A stretch of DNA of 64,000 bases from Motacilla alba alba (GCF_015832195.1 NC_052018.1:69377666-69441665); one strand, 5' to 3'; counted from the first letter of the stretch, positions 49,685 through 62,359 are shown. The notes: a model not told the origin generated them from the sequence alone. Numbers and translations: made by a program.

Positions 49685-52321
49685 GTGAGTTTCATGTTTC
49701 TGGAAAGCATTTCCCACCAGCCTTTGGGCTGTGATATCTCGCATGGATGGAAAACAGTGCTTCATGATCTGTGCTGATTTTTAGCGTGAGTGGAGTTCAG
49801 GAGTTTGTGCTGCAGCTCATGATTACCAGGTTTTTCTGCATTTTCTAAGTGCTGTGCTTTTGACTGTTTGGGTGTTTTGCTTCTTATGTCTAATCCAGAG
49901 TTCAATTTAACAGATGAGATTTCAATTACAAATTCATCCCTTGGACAAAATAGTGCACAGCTCTAAACCAGTGTGTCTTGGCTATTGCAGACTTATTCTA
50001 AAGTGATAATTTATCATGATGAAAAAGAGTTGTAGCTGCAGATCACTTCACTGTTAAAATATTTGCAATTTGGCTCTTAGCTCATTTTTAATGGACCATT
50101 AAATATTAAATTCAGTAGTTGTCACTAAACTAGTTTATTTTCCTGTAATTTAAAAACTTTTTTCTGGAGGAAGCCTGAGTTAATCTGTATTTGCTAGACT
50201 AAGGTTGTCCTAACAAGGGTTATCTTTTCTTTTTCCTTTTTGCCCTGTTTTTCACTCAAGTTGTAGAAATTCCTTTTGGAAAAAGGAACCCACAAATGGT
50301 AGATAGAAGAGGGATAATGACAAATAACAAAAAAAGGAATAATGACTCTAGAACTGCAAATGTCAGGATGGGATGGAGATATTTTTTTTTTCTTGTTAGA
50401 ATTTATCTTTGCAATCTAACAGTAATTCTGTACAAAAAAAAAAAAATCTATACACACTCTTCCAGTATGGCTGGAAGCTTTATACTACCAGTACGGCTGG
50501 AAGTTCCTCTTTCTTTTGGAAAGGAATGATAACAGCCGAGGATTTTTTGCTTGTGACAGCTTTGTGGTGGAAGTTTAGCTACCCTTTGATCAGCTAATGC
50601 ATCCAGGTTGTTACTCATTATAGCGAAGACTGTTCTTCAGGAAAGAGTGAGGAGCCTTCATCTTACAGCAGAGTGTTGCATTACTTTCCTTGAGTTTATG
50701 ACTTTGCATGCTGTGTATTACACTCTATCACAAGCCAAATTTCTTTGCTCCAGTAAGAATTACAATTCATGTCTGTTCCCTAAGTCACAGTGCACCCTAA
50801 TTCTCTTTCTTGCAGAACAGTCAGAAAAAGCAGCTCCTTCTAGCAAGGCCACTGGAAGGAATAGGGTGAGATGTGGAAGAGCAGCTTTATGTTCCTTCCA
50901 TTATGTTCAACACTGTACTTTTGTGACTTGGACCTGAAAGGGAACATTCTTCCCTCCAGCCATGACCTCACCAGCTTCACTCTACCACTTTCCCATGAAG
51001 CTGATGTTCCACTTTTAGCAAGTGCTAAGTAATTCCTTGCCCAGCTTGAAGGATTTCAGTTTGATTCCTTCGTTCAGCCAAAAACAAATTACATTTTTAA
51101 GGCTGAAGAGAGGAAAGATAAACTCTAGTTTCACAACAGACTGAAAATAAATGTCATGGTAATCTTTTCACAGTAGAGGGTCTTATACCCTACAGAGAAT
51201 TTGAACCCCAGAAGGGGCAACAGCAGCCCTCTATGCTTTTGCAAGTCGCTCTGGGATACCAGTTCTGACTCAGCTTTTTTGGAACCAGCACTTTTTTTCA
51301 TACCAGCTCTGTGATTCACTGGGTAGCTTTTTAGGAGAGTTGTAAATAAATCTTGTCCTCCTATTTGTAGGATGAGAAACAGAAAGGTTTGGAGACTCCC
51401 TTTGAGCTCTAACTCTTAACTTGCGTGTTTATAATACTGTTCTTAATGAATTTCTTTTTAATCAAAAACTTACTTCATCAAATAAAGATATTAATGAATC
51501 TAACAATGATGTCATTTCCTCCAGAGAAACAGAAAAAAATTAGTGTTTTCAGATATGGCTCTGATAGAAGATTTTTGTTATTTCCCTGCTGACGCTGTGG
51601 TAGTTTCCATCTGTGTGCTGTGATGAAATGAACATTGTAGACTCTTGTCTTGGGCCCCTTTCAAATCCTTGTCATAGTTGTGTAAAGACAGCCTCAGTGT
51701 TACAGGAGCCTCTGTTAGAGCAGCTGGAACTCCATTCCTAGTTGTACACACTGGACACCCTTTTTTCAGGCCCGGAATTTTTGTAGTATTTTACTTCTTC
51801 CTATTTCAAGTACCATGGTTTCCTTCCCTGCTCTCTGACGTTATAGGTAAGAATAGGCAGAGCTCCAGCAACTTCCAAAACAATTTATGTGCAAAGTAGT
51901 GCAGTGCTTTCAGAGCACAGCTGTCAACATGAGAGAGTTATGAAAAGCTGCAGGTCTGGTCCCAGATCTCTCCAGTAGTTGACAAATGTGTTTATCTCCC
52001 ATTGAGTGAGTCACAGCTCCTATTTGTTGCCAAATGACGGCAGCCCTGGGTCAGTACTAGGTTAGTGTAGCAGGTCATCTAAATAATTCCCAGTGCAGTG
52101 AACTGGCCACTTAGCTAACATGTGAGTTAGCTCTGTGAGATGCCTTACATTTCTTCATTCAGGACTCCTTTTCACAACCAAAGCTGATATGGATATTGGG
52201 ATCTGTCACTATAGTAGCTTTTCTGCCCCATTCTAAATTAACAAGCACCTGTGAAGTCTGGACAGTCAATTCATTGTAAAACATTAATAAGATCTAACAC
52301 CACTGAAAGGGGAGATTTCAG

Positions 52322-52368
<47 letters not shown>

Positions 52369-52523
52369 AATCCCAATCCCCAGAGCAAAAATCCCTCAGT
52401 TCCTTGTTTCCTTTCTCTTCTGTAATCGTTCACAGATGTTGTTCTCTTGTATGAACTTACTATGAGGCTTAGACTTTGTGAAGGAAAGATTTTCATCTCC
52501 CCTCTTATACATTTAACCCGCAG
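49685..52523 (+). other. NID1: NID1 intron 10 (2.8 kb)
   Basis: Phase-1 intron. A 16-base word, CCAGTATGGCTGGAAG, recurs with one change within 50 bases (about 50463-50504). A 45-base A tract lies at 52322-52366, about 160 bases before exon 11. The acceptor is AACCCGCAG with an indifferent pyrimidine tract. No coding segment recognised. Confidence 0.9.
52322..52366. repeat. A45 homopolymer tract
   Basis: Forty-five uninterrupted A residues are followed by GAAATCCC. It could be a retroposon tail, but no retroposed body or flanking target duplication is visible, so slippage growth is as likely. Confidence 0.95.
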
Positions 52524-52667
52524 CTGTGGAGCATGAGGTAAACCACTGCCAGAGGGGCACACACAACTGTGACATTCCTCAGCGTGCTCAGTGTGTGTAC
52601 ACCGGAGGGTCTGCCTACATCTGCACCTGCCTCCCTGGCTTCTCCGGAGATGGGCGAGCCTGTGAGG
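52524..52667 (+). CDS. NID1: NID1 exon 11: EGF-like module 4 (residues 763-811)
   Basis: The exon begins VEHEVNHCQRGTHNCDIPQR and ends CTCLPGFSGDGRACE. The CDIPQRAQCVYTGGS segment is nearly identical to human nidogen-1. The six cysteines fit one EGF module of the laminin/nidogen rod. Both ends are phase 1, donor GTGAGT. Confidence 0.96.
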
Positions 52668-53421
52668 GTGAGTAGCACCATTTATTGTGGGACTTTTATA
52701 CTCTGCATTGCACTGCTGGGCTGGTCTTTGCTGTGTCCTATAGCTACTTGTCATTTCAAGTAGGAGATTTCATAGTCTGACTCCCTCAGACAGGAATTTT
52801 TATTAAGCATTTCTCTTTTCCTCCTCTCGCTTTTGAATTTACTCTTCAATGTTTGGTCTATGGAAGGTCCAAGATGAGATAACTGCAGGAATTGCAGTAG
52901 TTGCAGCTGCAGATCTTTGTCCGCTGCAACTGTTTGCGCTGTATTGGTTTAAGTTACAAACATGGTGAAACAAAATGCTCTGATTATGTAAAAAAATTGC
53001 ATTCTGTTTCATGTCAGTCTGAGTGCAGTGGGGGAGCTTTACCTAATTACATATTGGAAACATGGCTAGCCAAGTCCTACTTCTCTTGCTATGTTGTCAT
53101 TTCTTCAGGAAATATGGACATGTATGTCTAAAATACTGTGTGAGTTAATAATGTTTATTGCCCTTTGGAATAGGACAATCCTGGGATTTGCTGAGTCAGA
53201 GAACCTAAAATACAGGCATGCTTCCCCTTCCCCTTCTTCAGCCCCTTTTTTTATCTCCCTTGTATTTCTGTACTAGATGTATTTCCAAAGAACTGTCTGT
53301 ATGTCTAATCAGATACCCTAAAATAGGAGTCTGAAAATGTGACAGGTTTGTACTTTATTTCATCACTCTGATTTGTCCATCAGAAGGAACAGTCACCTGA
53401 GATTGATCTTTTCTTTTACAG
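52668..53421 (+). other. NID1: NID1 intron 11 (754 bases)
   Basis: Phase-1 intron with acceptor CTTTTCTTTTACAG. Nothing else recognised. Confidence 0.9.
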
Positions 53422-53544
53422 ATGTAGATGAATGTCAACAGGGCCACTGTCATCCAGATGCTTTCTGCTACAACACTCCTGGGTCCTTCAGCTGCCACTG
53501 CAAGGCAGGTTATCGTGGGGATGGTTTCCGATGTGTGTTAGGAG
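53422..53544 (+). CDS. NID1: NID1 exon 12: EGF-like module 5, calcium-binding (residues 811-852)
   Basis: The exon begins [20 protein letters not shown] and continues [23 protein letters not shown] and [12 protein letters not shown] are cbEGF signatures. The module carries a second RGD (residues 842-844, bases 53514-53522); as I recall, human nidogen-1 has QGD at this place. Both ends are phase 1. The donor GTAAAA is weak at +5 and precedes the longest intron in the window. Confidence 0.95.
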
Positions 53545-56500
53545 GTAAAATTCTATAGTTCTTGAAAGTTGGACCAGAAATATAATTTGGGATTTAGAGG
53601 ATATGTATCTTAATTTGGTTCCCTTCTGAAACACAGTGCCTACTTCCACATTGCTGTCTTTATTCTTCTCAAGTCTTTCAAGTTTAGGACTTTACCAAGC
53701 TTGTGTAAAAACTGTATCTTGACTGCTATCACTTTTTCATGATGTCCTGTTCAATGTCCCATTTTATGTTTTGTTTATTCTATCCCCAGGAGTTTTCAGC
53801 CCCAAGCTGATACTATCTTTTGAAGTTGCCTTGTGAAAAGGTTTGACTGTGGGGGTGATTTGGTTTGCATACTCAGTAATCGCTTACCATAAAATACCTG
53901 GAATTGTTGGCAATGCAAATGAATGCAATATTTACAGAAGAAAAGTGAAAAATGGGACCAAAGTCACAAGGCTCTTGTCTGCAGAAAGATCTAGATGCCT
54001 ACATGCCACATACAGCCTGTGGTATAGAAAGACTAGAAAGTGCCAGTTTCCAGCTGGCACTTACTTGTTTCTGTATTTATCCAGATTATTCTCTATTTAG
54101 GAGGAAGTTCTTTACCCTCACATTTCTATTTCTCCATTGTACTTTGAGGCTTGAAGTATAAAACTCATCTTGAAGGTGTGCTAAAAAAAAAAAAAAGAAA
54201 GAGGAAGGAACATTGGAGCACAAAGTTGTGTTGTTACTTTAATTCAAAAGCATGGCAAACCTATGGGACAGCGCTCAGGTTTTGTAGATGGTGAATCTTT
54301 CAGCCAGGAAATAAACCCTAACTTCTCAGTATATTCAAACCAAATTCTTCTTCCTCTAAGATTCTTGCTGGCAGGCATTTCTCAACAGACTGAAACTCAA
54401 ACTGTGCAGTCAAGAGTAACAAGAATATCCTAGAGCCAGAAGGAAAGAAAGGGTTTGGGTGTCTTGGTTGGGTTGTTTTGTTATTTTTTAATAGTGGAGA
54501 TCCATGCTTCAAAGTGCTTGTCTGTGTGGCATAATATTACTACCTGAGACTTAATATTTTTATTTTGCCTCTATATTCTCTAATTCTGAATTCTGACCTT
54601 TTTTTTTTCCCCACAATTGGATGCTCAGCTTTTGAAACCAAAAGGCAAAGGATTGTACAGAGGAGAGGAAAAAACATCACAAAGTTGATTCTAGTTTTAG
54701 ATCATATTTACATGACACGTCGCCATGTGCACAGTAACACCTTATGTGAAATCACCCAGTGCTTGTAGATTTTTATATCATAGGTAAATTTCAGGTGTTT
54801 AATTCTGAGGCATAGCTTTCACAACTTTGTCCATCTTTTAATATAATTTTTAACTAACATTTCATGCACGATTATCCATGTGTATTTTCATTTTAGTGCT
54901 AGATGAATGAGGAGCTAACTGGTGTTTATGACCTGTGTCAAAATATTTAGCTAACTATCCAGCTGATAAAAACAGAATTATTTCTCCTAGAGGAGAAACT
55001 TGATGTGAATAGCTTGAAGCAAATCAAACCTTAAAGCTTCCAGTTCTTCAGGCAGAAATGTAGAGACAAAAACATTGCTGTCATGTCTGCCACATGCCCT
55101 TTGTAGGTGAAACAGGTGGTTTGGTAGACTGATATTTGCAATCAACCAATTAACTTTATTACAGGGACACAATTAATTTCTTCTGAGTGTATGTGATGAT
55201 TTACTTAAGTAGGGGGTTGTTTTGTTATTCCTAACACCTTTTCTTATGCAGTGGTTAGTGTGTCTACTCAACTGCTAAGCATGGTATTATTTTGTAGTTA
55301 CTTTATTTCCTACTTATCCTGTACTCTTTTTCACTTTCTGTGCTTAACACAATAGTCTTGAATAGGGATTTTTTCATGTCACAATTTTAATAGCAGTAAC
55401 AAAATATTTTTAGGAGTTTTGTATCTACTGTTTTAGTGGGTGGAGATCTGCCAGGCTTTGTTAGTCTTCATATATGCCTCACTGATATTCTTTTTAATAT
55501 GGTTTTGTATTACCAGTAGAAGACAAGCTTTTAGAAACAGATATCAATTATCTCTGCTCTTTAAATGTTCTGAGCAGTAAGAAAAAATTCTGAGTAGATA
55601 AGAAGTCTCACTTTTGCTGAATTGTGACTGAAGTACAAAGTATTTGTGTTGCTGAGCTAGTCTGCAGCAATGGCATAGTTTACAACTTAGCGACTGCTCC
55701 CTTCTTAAGAGTTAATAGAACAATAGCTGCCCTTGGGGTGAAATCTGTTGCTAAAGTTTTAGTGCTTCTAGAATGGATAGATCCATCAGTTAATCATTGC
55801 CAGGGACAGAAACAAACTATACTTTCTGAAGCCTCACAAAAGTAGTTTAGTTTACTCTAGCATTTGAGATGCTTCAGAATGGAGATTGCAGAGGAGGCTG
55901 TATTGTATTCAGCTGTAATTAGCGAACCTTTTTCCCCCTTTCTACTCACTAAGGTTGTGATCTAATAAGCCTCAGTGTAGTAACTGAAGTTTTTTCCTGG
56001 TTGTTAATAGCATGGAAAGTTTAATTCATCCAAGTACTCAGTTCTTTTTGCTGTTCTCTGTTCCAACTCATGTGTACAATTACTTGCTTGTTTGGTGTCT
56101 TTATTATTGTATGAAACCTACTGTTAAGTCTCAATGGCAGCTCTTGAAAGAAGTAGACTAACAAGAAAAATGGATTTGAGTCACAGACATGGGAATGTCT
56201 GTAGGAGTGAGCCGGCAGGTTAATGAAAGAGTTAATGATGCTGGAATGTCCTGCTGCTCCCAGCTATTAAGGAAGTCTGTACTTCATTATTTCCTCACGC
56301 TTCATTTTTCCATTTCAAAAAAACCAGATGTCTGAGTGTTTCTACCCCTGCAGACCCCAGACACTGTTTACTAAACAGAAACAAGCCTGGATTCTTGGAA
56401 CTAGGAACTGTTAAGAGCTATTCTCTGATCATCTGTGTGCAACTGGTTTCACATGAGAAATACACTTACCAGGACAAAACTGTAAGTGAGGAATTACAAA

Positions 56501-57139
56501 GGAAAATGAAGGGACAAAGAGAAGCTTTTGCATTCGGGTTTTTAATTTTTTTTTCTCCAGCATCTCAGGACAGCAATTAAAAGTGTCAATATAAGTCTTT
56601 GAATAAGAGAAGTCCAGATGTCTCAGTTTCTCATCCTTTTATTCAGCTTCCATCTTTTTTAAGAGAAGTCCATAAATAATTTTCTACATTGCTGCTACAA
56701 GAGTAATCCTCTATGGCAAATAAATTCCTTGAATATTTGTATATGGCTTTAATTTGATTTTTTTCTTCATTCTGTTTCTTTCTTCACATATGCGAGAAAT
56801 GTGTATGTGTATGTTTTTCATCTCATCTTTCCATATTCATGCTACTTCCATTTTCATTTTTACAAATTCCATAATCTATTTCAGTGACTTTTAAATTCCA
56901 GATTTCTTCTGGTAATTTATGAATCAACTGAAAAAAAATGTTTCATACACATCAAATACAAATTGATTCTTCTGAAGAAGGATCATTTAGCTGAAGTTCA
57001 GGCTGCACCATTCTATGTATCTAGTCTGACTTGTACTGTGTTCCACAGGACACAAATTCTTCATTGCACCTTAGTTCTCTGTTCTGCTCCACCTCTTCTG
57101 TCTTAGGAGCATCTGTACACTCATTCAATTTCTCACTGT

Positions 57140-57230
57140 TCTTTTGAACTGTGGTTGCCAGAGCTGGATGCAGTATTTCTTGAATCATCTCCCCAGTCTC
57201 ATACTCCTCTCTATGCCTGTATATTCCCTG
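57140..57230 (-). mobile_element. possible old CR1 LINE fragment
   Basis: The plus strand has GTTGCCAGAGCTGGATGCAG followed by TATTTCTTGAATCATCTCC, which resembles the antisense of a CR1 region upstream of its 3' end. The match is short and diverged, so the call is tentative. Confidence 0.35.
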
Positions 57231-57261
57231 TGTATTTGCTGAATTCTATTTTATACCCTCT

Positions 57262-57374
57262 CACAAAAATAATCCTGTCCTAATCCTGGCAGTGTAAAAA
57301 CAAGGAAAGAAGTAAATGGAAGTGTAGTGTTAAAGACTCTTCAGCAGACAGTTTGTGCTAAGTATTTCTAAATG
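57262..57374 (+). repeat. dispersed repeat, intron 12 copy 1
   Basis: This 113-base segment starts CACAAAAATAATCCTGTCC and ends TAAGTATTTCTAAATG. It recurs in the same orientation at 60174-60286 with six substitutions and no gaps (about 95% identity). Similarity stops abruptly at both ends. Confidence 0.92.
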
Positions 57375-60173
57375 CCCTTACAGAGCTGAGCTGTGATCTG
57401 CTGATAGCTTTTTCAGGTTGTCATTTCAAAGATTAATCGATCTTTAGAGGCTTGTCTACATAGTTTAGTCCAAGAAGTATGACTTTACATTTACATCCTG
57501 TCCTTCTCATGTGGCCTGTTTCACTTCCACAAAAGATGCAACCTATGGTTGTATATCTTCCTCTGGAATCCAAACAATGGAATTAAATTTCTTAATAGGG
57601 AAATTTACAAGCAACACTAAGGCAATATGGGAATTTACCAAAGATACCACTAGTTCATGACTTGACTTCTGACTCAGATGATTTCTTTCAGTTTTAATTA
57701 TTTTCCAAATTAAGTGCTTAGTTTCCAAAATTATACAGTCCTGTGGGCATAAATAGTGCACCAAAGGAAAACACAAAGCTATTAGGTCAGTGTATTACCT
57801 TCAGCAGTCAAGCATCAACTGCAGCAAAACACAGTGAAGGTGGGCTTTTACTTAATTTTACAGCAAATGCTGATTCGTAATGTTTAAATGCATACACTGA
57901 AAAATACTGTAACTTACCCTGCTGTTAGTGAAAAGCTGATGTCCCTCCTGCCTTTTTTCATCACCAGTGATTACCTAGGTCCTGCTTTTACTGGTTGTTT
58001 CATCTCTGGCAGAAGGAACTAGTCCTGGTGTAACCATTTTTATCATCATTGACATGATCGTTTGCCTTGCCTTTCAAATGTGGGTTTCAAGAATGGTAAG
58101 AACCTCCTGAAAATCAGGGCTAGTCATCCCTGTATATGGAGCTTATAAACAGGGGTGGCTTGTTTTCCATTTGCTACAATCAGGTGCAGTACTAGGTGTA
58201 ACAGCACCATTACACCAGGTAGGTGTTATTTGCTCTTGGCACTACCAGTTGTATTTAATGGACTTTTTCTTCATGCCAGTCATGAGATCAGAGAACTCTC
58301 CTAATCCTAATTGTTCAGTATCTTTGAAGAGTCTTGACTGGATGAAATACTACAGTACTTATGTTGATGGCAGGCTCACTAAGAAACCATGTTTAAGCTG
58401 TTCTAGTGAAGGAAATTTATTGGCTCTTAGGTTTGTGTCCAGATGTTGGCCCTGGTGCCACCTAAATATGTGCCCTTTCTTGTTACTCACTTTGTCTAAC
58501 TTCTGCTGTTAGTTCATCAAGGCAGGAAATGTGCTTTATTTGTCGTGTCAATCTCATCTTTCAAACTCTGTCATAGCTAGACTAATTTCAGAGAATTAGT
58601 TAATGCTATTTAAAACTTGCAAAATCAGAGCATCTTCTGCTAACCTCACTGAGTAAAAGGTATGGCAGTATAAGCAGTGTAAGCAGACTATTCATCCCAA
58701 CCCACTGTCATCTGGATCCAATATTATTGTGCCTTCATTGTTGCACAGGCTACAACACTGGATTGGATTTCAACTCACATTTCTTTAGGTGCCTCTTAAG
58801 CATAGTAATCCTGGCCATGATTCAGAGATAAGAAGAAAAAAATGGGGAATGGATTCCAAATGCTTGGTTGAATTATCCTTTAATTTAGTCACTTGTTTGG
58901 TTTATAAGTTTTAATACTGGTTAAATTCATATTAGGAAGTCAAAACAAAATGTTGAAAGACGAGTTAAAATTATTGAGTCAGCACAGATGATCATGGTAA
59001 CCCTGGCTTTATTTCTTTTCAGAATGTCTGTTTGACATAGCTTACTTATTGTACTTGATACTGTTAATAAAGTGATCACTAGTATAAGGGATTTTCACGA
59101 GCAAAGAAGTAGTAAAATACACATTTATTCCTAAAAGTGAGTGACAATAGGGTATTTGAAAATATTTTTATGCAAGTAAAAATTCAGTGTTGATAGGTTT
59201 TTTAGAAAGAACCAATTATATACTCTGCCTACTAGAAATTCAGTACTAATTTTGAACATTATTTTGTTTGACAAGTCTCTTGACTTTAGTGTTGTTAAGT
59301 GCATGAGCAGACCATTTGTGAGATTGATCGCTGCAAGTTCTCTTAAAAAAATACAATCAGAATTCCTCAGTAAAATCTGCACATATTAATGTGAACATTG
59401 CCTTAAAATTAAAACAGATATTGGTATTTCAAGTTGCCGACAACACTAATGTATTTCATGTGTAACCACTGGGTCCTACCTGGGAGTGTGTACATCCTCC
59501 TTTCCATTATTCATGCATAATATTGAGTACAAAATTGTAACCTGTTGATATATACCCTATTTTTATGGGTTTCTGATGTGAAGAAGAAAAGGAACAGTTT
59601 CTACCTTTTTAAAATATTCTGCTGAGGAGGAGTTAGTAGTGTTTCTCAAAGCTGATAGGAATGAAATGATGAAGTTTTCGGTGCACTGGACAAAAATGGA
59701 GGGGGGGTAGTTTACCAATATTCTATGTTCCCCCTGCTTTCTCCTGTGAACAGTGCCTATAATGAGAGTTTAGAATAAAAAACCTGTGGCAAAGCCATCT
59801 GTTTACTGGAATCAACATTTCTTTTACCTGCATACTGCATAGGACACTGAATACACAAAAACAAAATGTAAGACAGATAATGGAGGCTTTCCCACAGGGC
59901 CTGGTTTTGTAGGCTGATTCAAGGCTCTCCACCACCCACATTAAAACCAATGCCAAATATTGCAGTTGTTCAGTGAGCTGTTCTCCAGTCATTTATATTT
60001 CTTTAATTATGTCCAGGTGCCTGAAACTTGTCCAAAGCTTTTGCTTGCATAACTAGTTTAAATATCAATGAAAAGCTCCCTTCTTTTTAACAGAACAGAG
60101 ATTTACACTACAACAGTCTATAGATGCATAGGATTAGCTTTTTGCTCAGCTGGGGTCAGTCTAGTCTGAGCCA

Positions 60174-60286
60174 CACAAAACTAATCCTGTCCTAAATCTG
60201 GCAGTGTAAAAACAAGGAAAGGTGTAAATGGAAGTGTAGTGTTAAAGAGTCTTCAGCAGACAGTTTGTGCTAAGTATTTCTAAATG
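60174..60286 (+). repeat. dispersed repeat, intron 12 copy 2
   Basis: This is the second, equal-length copy of the 57262-57374 segment, 2.9 kb downstream and in the same orientation. The high identity in non-coding DNA suggests a recent duplication or two insertions of one young element. Confidence 0.92.
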
Positions 60287-61329
60287 TCTGTAGAAGTCAT
60301 TGACAGGGAAAGGATACTCTCCCATAATTACATCTTTCTCTCCCAGGGATCTCAAGTGTGTGGTGAAACCAAGCCAGATTTCTTTGTCTGTAGAAGGAAA
60401 CATATTATTTTTATTGTATTATTTTTATTTCATTATATTCTTTGGCTTCTAGAAGATATATTGGTTAAGATTACTTTCCCTACTGCATGATAGATAATAT
60501 AATAAGAAGGTGTAAATTTTAGTTTAGACTATTTTGTAAAATTGAAACATAAAGAGCCAGATCCCTGAATGTCCTGATCTGCCATCTGAAAAGTTTCTTT
60601 CCTTTGTAGTCTCTGCAGTAATATACATGCATGTGATGTAGCCAATGTGCATGGTATGTTTCTCTGTGCTTCACCAAGGAGTGGACAACCTGTCCCTGCA
60701 ATTTCTTTCTTAGATCCAGAAGAATCAAATGAGTGCTCAAACTTCATAACCAAACTTTAAAAACCTAATATACGTCATAGTAATTAATTGCTCCACCTCC
60801 TAAGATCTGTAGAGAATTTGGCATCTGCCTCATGTTGTGGTTTTCTCTTGTGGCTTTGAAGGGAATCTCAACTTTTAGCATTACAAAAAAACCTTCAGCC
60901 ACTGTAGAGTCTGTCTAATTAGTCACATTTTAGGGCCCATGGATAATTGCCAGTGAGTAGACATCAGGGTCAAAAGTCAGACAGAATGTTCTTGCTCATC
61001 TGCTTCAAGGAGAACAACCATGTTTTCAGCTTCTGTTTATGATCCTTCAATGAAGGAAGATGCAGGGGACCTGTTTGTTCTCTTTTGAACTAGGCAATGA
61101 AAGATAAAATAAGTTAAAAGCAAATGTGTCACGCTTACATAGGGCAGACTGATTGAAGCTCTTCTGAAGTCACATGCCTTCAAGATTTGTAATAGTGTCA
61201 TGTTCCACTAGAGGTAAGAATTCTTGTGTATAGGTGATCAGCATATGCTAACTGTTAATGGACTGTAGTTATTAGCTAAAACAGAAATATTCACTGGGGT
61301 TTGTTTTGTTCTCTTGCTGTTTTCCCCAG

Positions 61330-61554
61330 AAGTAGAAAAGACCAAATGCCAGCATGAACGGGAAGTAGCTCTTGGCAGTGGAGGTGCTTTCTTCCCAAGG
61401 GATGTAAGAGTTGGTCACTTCATTCCCCAGTGTGATGAGCATGGGAATTACCTACCCACTCAGTGCCATGCTGGCAGTGGATATTGCTGGTGTGTGGATA
61501 GGGATGGAAATGAGATTGATGGCACCAGAAGCGGTCCAGGAGTTCGACCACCGT
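61330..61554 (+). CDS. NID1: NID1 exon 13: thyroglobulin type-1 domain (residues 852-927)
   Basis: The exon begins EVEKTKCQHEREVALGSGG. It contains the QCDEHGNYLPTQCHAGSGYC region and the diagnostic CWCV (residues 904-907), followed by DRDGNEIDGTRSGPG and a final PPC. Six cysteines (858, 886, 897, 904, 906 and 927, the last split across the intron) fit a thyroglobulin type-1 fold. Only one such domain is present, as in nidogen-1; nidogen-2 has two. Both ends are phase 1, donor GTAAGT. Confidence 0.96.
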
Positions 61555-62186
61555 GTAAGTGGCTGAAGCAGTTGTTTCTTGAGCGTATCTCTCCATCTGA
61601 GTGCTGTATCCCAAATGTGGAGCTTAGTCCTTCCCTGAGATGCAGCACTGACTTGGAGCAATGCAGATTTCTGCTGTCCCACTGTGGTATGTCTCATGCC
61701 CTTCAGTGACCCCAACACACATTTCTCCTTCTGCCAGGGCATCTGGACAGCTGTGGTAAGCTTCTGAATAAGAAGGTTTTCTAGCTTCTTCTTTGCCTTG
61801 AAACTGTGAGAGGCCCAGATAGTCTCTGCCCTCTGGGAGCTGTAACAGCTGACTTGCCTGAGGAAATGAAGGATGTTCCTTCCTACGTCTTCCTCACTTC
61901 AGCTGCAAAATAAGATAGATTTTTCTAAACATTTGAAGCAAAGAGCAATTACAAAGGCAAACATGAAAAGACCTATTATGTCAATTGCTCCTTCTCTGTC
62001 AGCCAAGGGGAAAATTTCAGAAGCTTTCTGCATCTGATTGTAGTTATTAATGTCTGCTTATAGGGCTGTTTCCTTCTTAGAAGTCTGACTGTAATTGTGT
62101 CTCTGCAAATAATAAGGAACTTTGTTGTGCTGTACAAGCTGATTTTTTGCCCTCCCCTAATTTTTTTTTCCTTCTCTGTTAACAAG
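61555..62186 (+). other. NID1: NID1 intron 13 (632 bases)
   Basis: Phase-1 intron with a strong GTAAGT donor. The acceptor CTGTTAACAAG follows a T-rich tract. Nothing else recognised. Confidence 0.9.
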
Positions 62187-62359
62187 GTCTGAGCACAGCC
62201 GCTCCCCCTGTTGTTATTGGGCCTTCTGTTCGACCAGACACGGTACCTCTGCCACCAGGAACGCACTTGCTTTTTGCCCAAAGTGGTAAAATTGAACATG
62301 TTCCACTAGAGGGAAACAATATGAAGAAAAATGGTGCAAAAGCACTCTTGCATATTCCA
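62187..62359 (+). CDS. NID1: NID1 exon 14: linker and start of the YWTD propeller (residues 927-984)
   Basis: A proline-rich linker (STAAPPVVIGPSVRPDTVPL) leads into PPGTHLLFAQSGKIEHVPLE, the first strand of the LDL-receptor-type beta-propeller that binds laminin gamma-1 in mammals. The exon ends LLHIP at a GTAAGT donor in phase 0, where human nidogen-1 continues with the first YWTD repeat. The next exon is not within the window. Confidence 0.94.

Larger units (their letters stand above)
53545..61329 (+). other. NID1: NID1 intron 12 (7.8 kb)
   Basis: This is the longest intron in the window, between EGF5 and the thyroglobulin module. It holds two 113-base copies of one segment (57262-57374 and 60174-60286) and a possible old CR1 piece around 57140-57230. 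Open frames such as the one near 54565-54768 lack family similarity and suitable splice sites and are not exons. No other feature was recognised. Confidence 0.88.

Noticed and set aside
52284..52754. 156-codon minus-strand open frame over NID1 exon 11
   Set aside because: It is the antisense of exon 11 plus the A45 tract (poly-phenylalanine).
54565..54768. Basic open frame in intron 12 considered as an extra NID1 exon
   Set aside because: It does not match any nidogen segment between EGF5 and the thyroglobulin module, and exon 12 joins exon 13 in phase without it.
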